Below, one piece after another: positions 1 through 55,300 of a stretch of 64,000 bases of DNA. A program made the translations under genes and the position numbers. The notes beneath the pieces were generated by a model. The model worked only from the letters and a program-made list of their open reading frames with translations. It was not told the origin of the DNA and ran no database searches. Each line of letters opens with the position of its first letter. The first letter of the stretch is position 1. This DNA is from Antedon mediterranea (lineage: Eukaryota; Echinodermata; Crinoidea; Comatulida; Antedonidae): the NCBI RefSeq assembly GCF_964355755.1, contig NC_092673.1:8501001-8565000 (forward strand), given 5' to 3'.

Positions 1-85
1 CAACACACTGCGGAAGTGAAGTCACGTTGTCTCAGAATCTGACGACTGCATGTCCAACACACGTCGGGAAAATAATGTATTGCAA

Positions 86-701
86 TTCTTTGAATTAGAT
101 TAAATAAACTCTTTTTTATTTAATAAACATGTAATATCATATTTGAATTTTAAATATATTATAAGACCATATACATGGCTGCAGTCGCGGGCTCAAATTT
201 GAGTTAGTGTTTACCGACCAACCGACTGACATAGTGAGCTATAGAGTCGCGTTTGTAACTACTCCTCGACTAAAAACCGTAGACCAGACTATATTTACAC
301 AAAATGTTTACTACAAAAATAATTTATATAATAAATCATTATATCTGAAAAAAGAACAATGATTAAAACAGTCAAAAAGTCAAGCGGCGTTTTTTCTAAG
401 AAATATTTTTGTTAAATTCTCCGTGTTTCCTTCTTTGAATTAGATTAAATAAACTCTTTTTTATTTAATAAACATGTAATATCATATTTGAATTTTAAAT
501 ATATTATAAGGCCATATACATGGCTGCAGTCGCGGGCTCAAATTTGAGTTAGTGTTTACCGACCAACCGACCAGACTATATTTACACAAAATGTTTATTA
601 CAAAAATAATTTATATAATAAATCATTATATCTGAAAAAAGAACAATGATTAAAACAGTCAAAAAGTCAAGCGGCGGTTTTTGTAAGAAATATTTTTCTC
701 G
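86..701. repeat. Imperfect direct duplication of about 300 bp
   Basis: The segment beginning at 86 (TTCTTTGAATTAGATTAAAT) starts again at 431 and runs in parallel to the motif AGTCAAGCGGCG, seen near 378 and 664. The second copy lacks about 59 bases present in the first around 228-286, so the spacing drops from 345 to 286 bases. No coding potential is seen in either copy. It is probably a local segmental duplication or two adjacent copies of one repeat. From 702 to 1357 I see only AT-rich unannotated sequence. Confidence 0.8.
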
Positions 702-1357
702 TATGCCCGTTTAAAACCAAATCACACAAATAACAATGCCTTCGTCAAAGTAGTGTCTATGAGCTAGAATATCACATTTGATGATAGAAGTCAGTAAAGT
801 AACAGTAGATACAACTTAAATGAACAACAAATTTGGACCTTGAAGGAGGTAATTTTCATTTTAACAAATGAGTTTACCTGAAAATCGACATAGTAACATG
901 AAAGACTATATAATTGATAACAACGTTGCAAGACGAGAGACGATCTCCTTTAGTGTTTGAATGGCGTTAGTTCTTTATCGTGCACATGATCAATGTATAT
1001 ACAAGAGGTAATGATAGTAAAGTATATAGCCTAAGGATATAGCAATTAGGCACAGAAGGACGCGAACCCATGCCTCTCTCGTGTTAGTCTGAAAGATGTA
1101 TACACATATATATCTTTACAATATGTCCAGGCAGTCTTTCTTCAAAATTTTACACCGGACATATCGTTTAATTTTAAGTTTAAGTCATGATGATCAATGG
1201 TTATTGGTATGACCATACATTTTATTCACTTAGAAAAGAACCTTCATATACTGCGTTTCGGTGGCGCTTCACAAAAAAATTCAATTTCAACGAACTTAAC
1301 AAACGAAACTCCTTTTTAAAACCTTATTACAAAATTTAATTAACCAAATCAACAAAT

Positions 1358-2814
1358 ACGATGTTTACGATGATGCCTGTTGACGATAGTGTGTGACGAT
1401 TATTACGATGATGCCTGTTCACGATAGTATGTGATGATGTTTACGATGATGCCTGTTGAGGATAGTGAGTGACGATGATTACGATGATGCCTGTTGACGA
1501 TAGTGTGTGACGATGATTACGATGATGCCTGTTGACGATAGTGAATGACGATGATTACGATGATGCCTGTTGACGATAGTGTGTGACAATGTTTACGATG
1601 ATGCCTGTAGACGATAGTGTGTGATGATGATTACGATGCTGCCTATTGACGATAGTGTGTGACGATGTTTACGATGATGCCTGTTGACGATAGTGAGTGA
1701 CGATGTTTACGATGATGCCTGTTGACGATAGTATGTGATGATGTTTACGATGATGCCTGTTGACGATAGTGTGTGACGATGATTACGATGATGCCTGTTG
1801 ACAATAGTGTGTGACGATGATTACGATGCCTGTTGACGATAGTATGTGACGATGTTTACGATGATGCCTGTTGACGATAGTGAGTGACGATGATTACGAT
1901 GATGCCTGTTGACGATAGTTGAATTGAAGTATATATTTATACTGGGTAACCTCTTCAGTCAAAGACTGGTCTCCCAGAGGGCCCAGTTGGTGATCAGTGG
2001 CTGTGATGTACTAATACACCGGGGTAACCCCCTACTCGTCTCGAAAGAAGTACTAGGTTCTTTAAAGTGCACACGAGCTAGATGTGTACACTGGACCTAC
2101 GGTTTATAGTCCTTATCCGAGAAGACTCGTTCTACCACCAGAACCATGGAGTGAGTGAGCCTCGAACCCCTGCCGATGTTATGGCTACGTAATTACGGTT
2201 CCACTGTCTTAACCGCTCGGCCACTCACTCACGATGAGTATGTGATGATGTTTACGATGATGCCTGGTGACGATAATATGTGATGATGTTTACGATGATG
2301 CCTGTTGACGATAGTTTGTGACGATGATTACGATGATGCCTGTTGACGATAGTGAGTGACGATGATTACGATGATGCCTGTTGACGATAGTGTGTGACAA
2401 TAATTACGATGATGCCTGTTGACGATAGTGAGTGACGATGATTACGATGATGCCTGTAGACGATAGTGTGTGATGATGATTACGATGATGCCTGTTGACG
2501 ATAGTGTGTGATGATGATTACGATGATGCTTGTTGAGGATAGTGTGTGACGATGATTACGATGATGCCTGTTGACGATAGTGAATGACGATGATTACGAT
2601 GATGCCTGTTGACGATAGTGTGTGACGATGTTTACGATGATGCCTGTAGACGATAGTGTGTGATGATGATTACGATGCTGCCTATTGACTATAGTGTGTG
2701 ACGATGTTTACAATGATGCCTGTTGACGATAGTGAGTGACGATGATTACGATGATGCCTGTAGACGATAGTGTGTGATGATGATTACGATGATGCCTGTT
2801 GACGATAGTGTGTG
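1358..2814. repeat. 38-bp minisatellite, interrupted by a SINE
   Basis: A degenerate tandem repeat of about 38 bp, built on GATGCCTGTTGACGATAG followed by variants of TGTGTGACGATGATTAC. For example, GCCTGTTG recurs at 1451 and 1489. Units vary at a few positions (TGTTTAC versus TGATTAC; TGAGTG versus TGTGTG). There are roughly 14-15 units on each side of an inserted SINE at about 1919-2235. No gene is seen. Confidence 0.93.
1919..2235 (-). mobile_element. tRNA-derived SINE (Ser/Leu-like head) inside the minisatellite
   Basis: Read on the minus strand, the head GTGGCCGAGCGGTTAAG resembles the 5' half (A box) of a class II tRNA (Leu or Ser), and GGGGTTCGAGGC resembles the T-arm/B box. A body follows with AAGGACTATAAACCGTAGGT and then GTGCACTTTAAAGAACC, and the element ends in an A/T-rich ATTCAATTCAA tail near 1919. 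It interrupts the 38-bp array cleanly. The 3' body resembles that of the 5S-derived SINE at 19592. I call it a retroposon, not a functional tRNA gene, because no acceptor stem is evident. Confidence 0.85.
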
Positions 2815-4878
2815 AACTGTGATGAGTTTTAGAATTCCATATTTCAAAACTAATAGTTTTTAAAGTCTAAGATTTCTTAACATTTTCTGCTGTTGTTACT
2901 TCCATTTGTTATGTAAAGCGAGATTCCCACTAGCGACACAACACAAGCGCGTCGCCCAATCACCAATTTGTTTTGTTTTATTGTATGTGGCCAAGGAATA
3001 CCAATAGTAAATGAATCACTGTCCAATTATATAGGTGGTAATACGTTAGTGCTTAATTGAAATTTAATTGAAATGATTATATAAGTGGTTTGTTGATTTT
3101 TGTTAATTCAGTGGGTGATTCTCCCAGTCCATGAATCAACTTAAACTTTGTCAACGTCGTGGGAACTATTGAGAAAATCTAGAATACAATCATTGAGAAA
3201 ATAAAGACAATAGCCCTAATACTGGGACCTCTCATTTGTTCTATTTCTGTTTCCAACTTCAAATTAACTTGCCGTACATCAACAAGTTTAAGCGAAGTCA
3301 TGCATACTTGATCCTCTTTCAGGTTAATAAAAAGGTAAATGTATTTATTGTGGCCCTCAAGCTTAACTGGAGACTGGGGAAATTCGGATTATGCCCTTCA
3401 CCGAACCATTATAGGGAAAACTCGAATAAGTTATTTGCCCTAAATTGAACAATGCATTGTAATTTTTCGTGAATCAAAAATAAAATCAAGGTTATCAACA
3501 ACATGTAACACATGAACTCTATACAATGGCTTTATTTCTCAAATCAGATGCCAAAAAAAAATGCTTTTAACATAAAGTTACAAAATTTATGTGAAGCACT
3601 AGTGAACGATTACAAATCTATACAAGGCACATACCCTAAATAATTAGTTAACCCATTGTTGAAGCTGGAATTATAGTTAGTAATAAGGCAACATGAGATG
3701 TCACATCACAACAGGGTATACCATCTTAAAATGCAATTTTAGTAAAAAATATCAATACAACACACTTTATAAAATTATATTGTATACCATGTAACATTTT
3801 TTTGTACAAATTCTCCATTTTAACTGTACATATTCAAAGAAATTAGGAAAATCTCAATAAATCAAATTGGACCAATTAAATTGACACCCACTTATTTCGA
3901 GTTTAAACTATTTTATAAACTACTATTCAGATTATAACTAAACATAAACAAGCAATAAACTGGTTAAGCCACGTTTAAGTCAGGTGGCACTAAATACAAT
4001 GTAAGTATGTCATTTAACCAATCACAAGCAATTGATCGTCATAGCTTGTGATTGGTCAAATTAGATTGCCTTGCACGTCCTTTTTGTTGCTTCTTGTAAG
4101 CAAGCTTATAATAATGGGAATTGTGTGATAATATTTTAAGTTTAATGAATATAAATCAATATTTTGTAATTAATATTATTATTTCTTATTTTTACAACTG
4201 AGCCTTACTTAACCTGCATATGCGATACTGTCAATCAAATATAGTTTACAGTAACTCTGCTAGTTTGATATAATTTCACCAAGAACAAATATATTCAATC
4301 TCAACAATATGAATTAATTGCACCTTCATAATATATTAAATGCTAAGATTCATTTTTTTAATAATAATAATTGTAATAGTTTGCAGCAACAAAAACATGC
4401 AGCAAAAAAGGGGAAAATAATAAACATGATAATTAAAAGGCATTAATTAATACTATGTTAATTGTACAGAAAAATGATTATGGTACAGAACAATAATGAC
4501 AATTGCTTAATGTAGAATTAGTGCTAGATAATAGCAACCAAATTGAACATAAAATATTATTTCATTGAGTGATACACACATTTTGATTAACTAATTCTGT
4601 ATATGATCACACAACAGGCATTTTAATCATTAACTTGCCTACCCAGTTGAACTCACAAAGTATAGTGATTTTAGCTCATTTTGTACTGAAATAACTTTAA
4701 AGAGTAGCATAAATAAAGTGTAAATAAAACATTAAGTTGTGTATGCTCCAAACAGTTATCTATTTTTATACTGCAGACGGTTGTATTACCAGCATACTGG
4801 ACACCTTATAAATATGCTAATTATATATTTTGAATACAAGTGGTTTAATGAAACACAATACTCTAATTATTAAGTCTG

Positions 4879-5112
4879 CTTTCCTGTCAACGTAACGTTA
4901 CGGTGAGTTGCATTGAATTGATCGAAATGAACGATTTTACAGGAAAAGGGGGTAAAAAGTTGAACCTGGTTCAACTTCAATGTTACCATCGTTAAATCTG
5001 ACCAATCAAATGATTCTCAAAATATGTCAATGCAGTTTGTGAAAAAATAGGTACACACTGACAATTGTTGAATTTTCTCGACACGTAATGTTACGTCAAC
5101 AGGAAAACAGGC
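4879..5112. mobile_element. Short MITE-like inverted-repeat element
   Basis: The left end TTTCCTGTCAACGTAACG is mirrored at the right end, 5089-5109, by CGTAATGTTACGTCAACAGG. The element is about 230 bp with no open frame. No target duplication could be fixed. Confidence 0.6.
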
Positions 5113-6213
5113 TTTAGAATACACAACTCCTAGTCGATACCATTTGATTGAGTAGTAGGTGTCTTAAAAAATATAAAACGATCTTAATTCATTAATATTG
5201 AAACATTTGATATATATGTAAGAAATGCTCACACTAACTTGCACATTTTTAAATTTTTAATATTAGAAAAATGTTTTAAAATGAAATTTATTGTTTTTCA
5301 CACAAAAATACAATTTCCAACCGTAGCAATTTTAACTTAAAATCATAGTAAAAGGTTATTGAGGTTTAGAGTCTCTATGCCTGTAAATTATATACTGTAT
5401 ATACTTAATTAACCCCTTGTTAAATTAAATCATTGCAAATAAAATTTCACAAAAAGAATAATGGATGTCAATTCAAAGTTGAACAGTTGAACTAGATTTG
5501 ATTAAATTATTATATTCCAGGTAATAAAGTACATTGAAAATATCTACCTGCCCCTATTGCTAAATTGTATGCTAAATCGTAAGAACAACATTTTTAGCTC
5601 CAAAATTCATACAAAGCAATAGGCATATTTTGGTTTGAGCAGATAATCAGCAGATCTAGCTGCCGGGCTAGCTCGTCAAACTCATCACTGTTGGTATGCA
5701 AGCAGTGGAATTAGATCGACGAATATGTCTAATGTCATTACTAAGTCATCTATACATTGTATTTAAACACCAGGTTTTATTTTGGAATGTTTAAGTGATG
5801 GAAAACAATTCACTTCCACCTTTTCAAAAGGGCATATAATTAAACTAAACTGAAAAACTAAATTAAAAATCATACAATTACAATATCTACACTGTTGTCT
5901 GTTTTAATAAGAAATAATTAAATAGTCATGATTAATTTGGACATTATTAATTTTATTAATTTACAAATGTTGTGATTTTACTTTAGCAAACATAGGCACC
6001 AATGCCATAACGAATGTGCATAATATTACTCCAGATTTCATTAAAATATACTATACTATTATTATCATGTCAATATTGTATTTAGTGGACATCAGTATTG
6101 CCATACTTACATACAATACTATGCACAGCCATAATTAAATAATGTACAATTAGCGATCTCATCCTTTGGTAAATCTGAGAATTTCAAAAGATCACTGTGC
6201 CTATTGACAATAT

Positions 6214-6755
6214 TTGAAAGATGTATTGTCCCTTTGTCAAATTCCAAAAAAATAAAAATAAAAAGATTTCTATTATAATAATAGTACTATTATAATAGTT
6301 ATTAACTTTCACCAAAAATTAATCGAAAAAAAAATCATTTAACTGAAATACAGACGTTTTTTGGTTCAAAAAATAACTTTGACTTCCAGTCAAAGTTTTC
6401 GATCAAAACATGTCTCATAATGCAATGCGCTTGCAGTGCATAATCATAAAACTTCCTCGCGATCTGTGTGAAAAGACCTTCTCAACCGTGACAAGTTGTA
6501 AACAATCCTAATTAGCATCATGCATAATGCATACTCATGGTTTGAAATCTTTGTTTACTTTCGCTCCCTCGCGACTATTTTCCAGACGAAATGTAATAAA
6601 ATTAATTTAGCTGTTAATTACGTAAAATTGTTGTTTTTGGCTTGAATTTTCGACTTGAAGTGAATAACTTTAATATTACTTTGATATGGCCAATTAAAAT
6701 TTAGTATATTTTAACCTTCATTTTTTTGTGTTTCAAGGGACAATACATCTTTAAA
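6214..6755. mobile_element. MITE with AAAGATGTATTGTCCC ends
   Basis: The left terminus AAAGATGTATTGTCCCTT (from about 6217) is inverted at the right as AAGGGACAATACATCTTT (6735-6752). Similar termini bound the elements at 10173-10394 and around 27738-28775, so this is a dispersed non-autonomous family. No coding sequence inside. Confidence 0.7.
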
Positions 6756-6867
6756 TGTTGTAATTGGTTATGTGAGACTTTCAGCTTTTGGATGCTTGTT
6801 TGTCATGTTATCGATTTTTGTTTTTTTTTCTACTTTTATTTATTTATTTTCCCCTCAGAAGTATATC

Positions 6868-7000
6868 TGAAATGATAAAGATGTGGAAATCTTTGAGAAT
6901 GAGAACAAGCAGAAGGTTCCAGGTTCGAATCTCGGTTTGGTTACTTTTTCTTATTCTCACAGATATCCTCATCTTTATCGTTTCAAATTATATATATATA
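6868..7000 (+). mobile_element. tRNA-derived SINE, family A (5' part)
   Basis: Contains the B-box-like GGTTCGAATCTCGG at about 6922-6936, followed by a body (ACTTTTTCT, ATTCTCACAGATATCCTCAT, CTTTATCGTTT). The same body is found inverted near 40555-40640. It runs into a (TA)n tract near 6990-7008. The region after the SINE (7009-8271) holds nothing recognised. Confidence 0.7.
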
Positions 7001-8271
7001 TATATAAACACCACAGGCACAAAAGAAATTCTAAACCGGCCTGGCGATATACTGACAATTTATTAATTAAATCTACATCCATTACTTAAAGGTAAATAAA
7101 TAGATCTATTTAGTAGGCCTGCACCTGACGTTTTTTCGGGTTTTTGACAATAAACAACAGGGTTCAGATAGAAAAGGTAGATAGAATGCATAAAAGCTTT
7201 CAAATTTGTCTGAGCATAAATAATACTAAACCACCTGATCATAAACAATAAAATACATTTACCTGGAGAATTTAGAGGCCCATTGCGTATCAAAAAATAT
7301 TGTGCATAGCCATAATACGTGATTTTGGGGCGGCAACCTTGCGTAAGCGGGCACTATTCCCAGCCCCGAGCGTGGCTGCATGCAGGAGGTTCAACTGTAA
7401 TATAAACCTATTACACTCATTGCCCTATCGGTCATAACCTCAAAACATATATCGCAAGATAATAGATTTGCAAGGCCACTAGATGATGCAAACTTATTAT
7501 TTGTTTATTATTAATATTTGTATTATTAGTTTAATGTTGATTTTAATGGACTAATTTCTATAATTATTAAATACAATTCTATCTTATCAGAATTGCATTA
7601 TTCGTTTACTGGAGTGTTAATTGCATGCCATTTTATTTTTAAGCAAATAGGGGATCTTTTTGGAAGATTTTTTCAACCATAAACTAGAATTTCTATATTG
7701 ACATACAGTGTACATAAAGGAGTGAAATCACAATTTACTGATACTGTTTAAAAAAAAAATGTATTGGAGGTAGTGATGTCAAAATTGGTTGATAAGGTAG
7801 TTTGACTCTCTAGAGCACAATTAAAAGAAGTTTGTGGATTTCACAACATTTCTTCAACTAGAACATATGCTTTCTTCTAACCTAAGAGTATATTCATTTA
7901 TAGCAGAATTTTATATTTTTGTAATTGTTTGCAAAATAAATTATGTAAGCTGTATGTTTGTAAGTTATCTTTCTTTATGCAAGATAATTTCATTCATTAT
8001 GTACAGAATAACCAAGAATTTTTTCCTGGGAAATTGTTGGTTGCACATACTCATAATAATTAACAACATTGACCAAGCTGTCTATATACAGCTTTGGAAA
8101 TGTCTATCTCTAGATGGTTGGTACCATGTTACTGCCTCTCAAACATTATAAACGTGCTATAGCATCTAATTTCATGACAATGTCAATTATTGTGGCATTG
8201 TGTTATTTAAAACATAATAATGCCATTTGTTTAATATTATGTACTGACTGTATATTAGTTGCTAGTATGTA

Positions 8272-51611
<43,340 letters not shown>

Positions 51612-52358
51612 TTCACCGTCTAATATTATAATATCCAATGATCTAGGCTAGGCCCCTACACAGTTCCAAATTGGTTTGCCAACCGAACCACCAGCCAATT
51701 CTCTGGCTAGCGGGCGGCAACCTCACTCAACCAGGTGAGATGGGCAGCAGGATCTGGGCGGTAAAGACTGCGGAAGTTTACTTAGAAACGACAGTGGGTT
51801 CCCAACCATCAAAACAATCCGATATTTCGTATTTACTACTATAATAAACAATGACAGTATTATTAGAAATATATCAAGTAACACAAAAGTACAATCACGG
51901 GTCCTATAGTTTCCAAAACAATGAAAATACCATCACATTTTTATCCCAATACCCTTGTAAAAGTTTCCGAAATCTCAATCGTTTGTAAATCTATGAGTCA
52001 CGTGATAACTATTCGGCGTGTATCCAATCACAACATACGTATCAAATTGGTTAGGTTGTGATGTGCAGCGACGATCATTGGACGAGTTTGACAATATTGC
52101 TAGACTACATTGACCAGATGTTTATTAGATGGTCGTGTCAAAGGCTAATATTCTCCAATCAAGCATGACTTTAACAACAAAACCTCTTTATGATGTCATC
52201 ATTTTGTTAAGACAGCATGCAGGACTGAACTTGTTTCCAATAAAAAAAGATGCAGTTTTTAACTGAGAAAACAATAAATTAGTGCGTTTGTGCATTTTTT
52301 TCTGTATCAACAAAAATACTTTTCAACCTGAAACAAATAACATTAACAAACAACAGGC
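51612..52358. promoter_or_regulatory. Divergent PKN/HMCES intergenic region (putative bidirectional promoter)
   Basis: The start codons of PKN (minus) and HMCES (plus) are only 747 bp apart. The region has an ETS-like CGGAAGT (51771-51777), an E-box CACGTG (51999-52004), CCAAT (52024-52028) and inverted CCAAT (52077-52081), and no obvious TATA box for either gene. The 5' UTRs must lie here. Promoter activity is inferred from arrangement and motifs. Confidence 0.55.
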
Positions 52359-52378
52359 ATGTGTGGAAGAACAGCTTG
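52359..52378 (+). CDS. HMCES: HMCES coding exon 1 (residues 1-7)
   Basis: A 20-nt exon encoding MCGRTA and two bases of Cys7. Donor GTAAGT. The start is fixed by the obligatory Cys2. It is followed by a 7-kb intron (52379-59401) full of transposons. Confidence 0.92.
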
Positions 52379-55300
52379 GTAAGTAGGCCTAGCTAGACTA
52401 CTAGGTCCTACCTAGTCTCTAGCTAGACTACTAGGCCTAGCTAGGCCTAGCTAGGCCCCTAAAAGTCAAAATGTGCATGATGATTGATGATTGATTCAGG
52501 GATTTGTAAAATTGATTGATGCAATTTTTGTTTAAATATACTCACCGTGTCATTGCATTTCGGCCGCCAATAATTTCGGCCGCCGGTTATGGAACGACCA
52601 AATTCATGAAACCCCAAAAAGGACAAAATAAATATGGCATGATCATTTCGGCCCCCAGGTATGGCGCGCCAAATTGAAATAGCCGGAAATAACTGTACAG
52701 TATTACAGTGAAAAAAATAACGTTACTAGGCCATATAAAAAAAAACAACAGTTGATCGTCCCCGCCCGCATGCTTTTTTCAGGCCGCATCAATTTTTATT
52801 TTATTTTTTATTTCGATATTTTGTATATAAAACATTGATTTATGTTGTACCTTTGTCGAAAGCTAGGCCTAGCTCTTTCTTTTTTCGTGATCCACAGCCG
52901 TCGGGAGCCATCGATACACATCGTCGACTGCGATAAATTTGAGGTCATATTCTTTGATTATAGGTCAGCGATGATAGAGGTATCACTGCCGTTGAATGTA
53001 TGAATATTTTGAATTACACTCATCATGGGTATAATATTTTACATAAACGTCTGGATCTAATTAGAATTTTCACAGCCGCTATATGCTCGCTACTCCTTAA
53101 AAATGTTGCCGTGAAGCAAAAAAACGACTGGATTTGGAGAACACATGTTTTTGGTTCTACCTTCCGTTTCTATCGCTATATTCTATACATTTGAGTTACA
53201 GTATACACTATTAATATTTATAATTATTGGTTCCTTGGTAGGCCTACTTTTTAGTCCTTTTGTCAATTGTTACATAATAATTTGATCTAGGATAGTAGGA
53301 TACTGCTAGACTAGATAGTAGTTAAACAACATGGTTTTTATTTGTGTTCGGACTGCAACAAAAATCGTGAAGCCGGCCCTTGGTATGCGAGAACGGTGTA
53401 GTGGACGGCCGACGTACTCTCGCAGACATTTTCTCTGATTTTGCAGGCGGCGAATTCGATCAAGGTGGACCGATAGGAGACCAATACCAAACTACGGAGG
53501 TGAGTAATTGTTCGGTAAAAATGTTCATATAGAAGTAACAAAACTGTAGGCTAGCATATTGTCGCGAGAGAGTGTAGAGTTTGCCTACCCATAGAGGGAC
53601 GAATCGACCCGGCTGGGTTGAAACTGTCCCATATATATAAATAGGCTAGATGTTTACGGACGTGTTCGGGTACATGACCCACGTCCTGTTTAAAATATGT
53701 GTGTATGCATTGATATTCCCTCCCTCTTTGGATGTCATATTATCATATTATTGTCATGTTCAGAATTCTTTCAACACAACTGAATTTACCATATATTTAC
53801 CCCTACTCTTTTTCATTCTTTATTCTAGTGTGAAGAATGCCTCAAGTGGCGAGTATGTTATGCAGCACATGTTCTGAAGCGTGACCAAGGGCAGCTCTTG
53901 GAACGAGAACTGGACACACTGTCGTATTCATGTGGAACTTGTTTTCAAGACATCCTGGGAGAGGACGATTCTATTGTTTTTGTCAATGACAAAATGACAT
54001 GTGCCCTGCCTATCGAAGCAGCTTATTACATAACATTCACAGACCCCCTGTGCTTTTATTGTGGAACTGAGCACAATTTATCAATTGAGAACATGAATTA
54101 TCCACTTTGTAGTGAATGCAAGGAATCAGGCAAAACACCCAAAAGGAAAAACACTAGAGCATTTGTGCCACAGTAGGCTAATAATATCCAGAAGTTTGAT
54201 ATAAAGTCAAAGTGTACAAAAAGGACTTTTATTGTGACCCCCTGATAAAATAAAAAAAAAGGTGTATTTTAATATTTGCTGTTCTGTATACTTATGTTTG
54301 TTTAGACATCTTACAGTACTTACCATATTTATTTGAATTGTCAGGAAGGGTGTATGCGAGGGGTGGGAGTGATTTTTATTCATAGCGGCATGTTTATTCA
54401 AGAAAATACGGTAGTGAGTCGCCATCTTGGAAAAATAAAAAATAAAAAATAAGAAGAGCCTCTTACTTCCTTTTTTTAGAAAACCAGGACGATCAACTGT
54501 TGTTTTTTTTTACATGGCCCTAAGTCTATGGATTGCCACAGAGAACTATGGATGGTCATTTAAACCAAAGATCGGTTGTGCAATGAGCTAAATACATTTT
54601 TCGCCGTGGTTAGGACACGCTATTGCGCATGCCCAGAGCTATGGGAAGTGAATTATAGCTTGCTAAAAACAGCATTACGATTCTTAGATAGATACTGATA
54701 CTTATTAATGTCATTATAATTATTTTAACGCGTGGCGTAGTCGTATTTTAATTATTAATTCATGTATGGCATAGGCCAAGTTTCATCCATCACTCTCTCA
54801 CTCGCGCAACGACTATCTAAGCTACGGTAAATCCCTATAACACTCCGACTTTCCATCGTGTGGTGCCTGCACTAATAGTGCCACACCACACCACCGTGGA
54901 TGAAACTTGGCCTAATAATTAAAATACGACTACGCCACGCGTTAAAATAATTATAATGATATTAATAAGTATCAGTATCTATCTAAGAATCGTAATGCTG
55001 TTTTTAGCGTTGTGACCCTGACTTCCCGAACAGTTTTTTCACATCCACGCGGTGGCTGCCGTCAACAAATCAACTTGTGATTGCATGTTGTTATGTACAG
55101 TATAATGCGTATATGAAAAATCATAAAACTAGTCATGTAATTATATAATTCATAATGATATGAAGTTTATATATGAATGAAGCAACCACTTTTTAATTAC
55201 AAAATAAATAGGCCCACTGGTCACGTCTAACTGGTAGCCCTAGCCTAGATTAGTGGATCCCGTATTAGTAGGCATCTAGGCTTGTTCGTCGTGTGGCTCG

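Larger units (their letters stand above)
2815..8271. other. Non-coding region downstream of PKN
   Basis: More than 5 kb of AT-rich sequence between the minisatellite and the PKN stop codon, with no recognisable exon on either strand. It contains two MITE-like elements (4879-5112, 6214-6755) and a SINE (about 6868-7000). Part of it is presumably the PKN 3' UTR: minus-strand AATAAA motifs (TTTATT on the plus strand) occur near 7630 and 3530, but I cannot tell which is used. Confidence 0.6.

Noticed and set aside
1051-1110. tRNA-like GACGCGAACCCATGCC string
   Set aside because: Resembles part of a T arm, but no A box, body or tail could be found.
2150-2235. A functional tRNA-Ser/Leu gene on the minus strand
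   Set aside because: A and B boxes are present but there is no acceptor stem pairing, and the sequence continues into a SINE body and tail.
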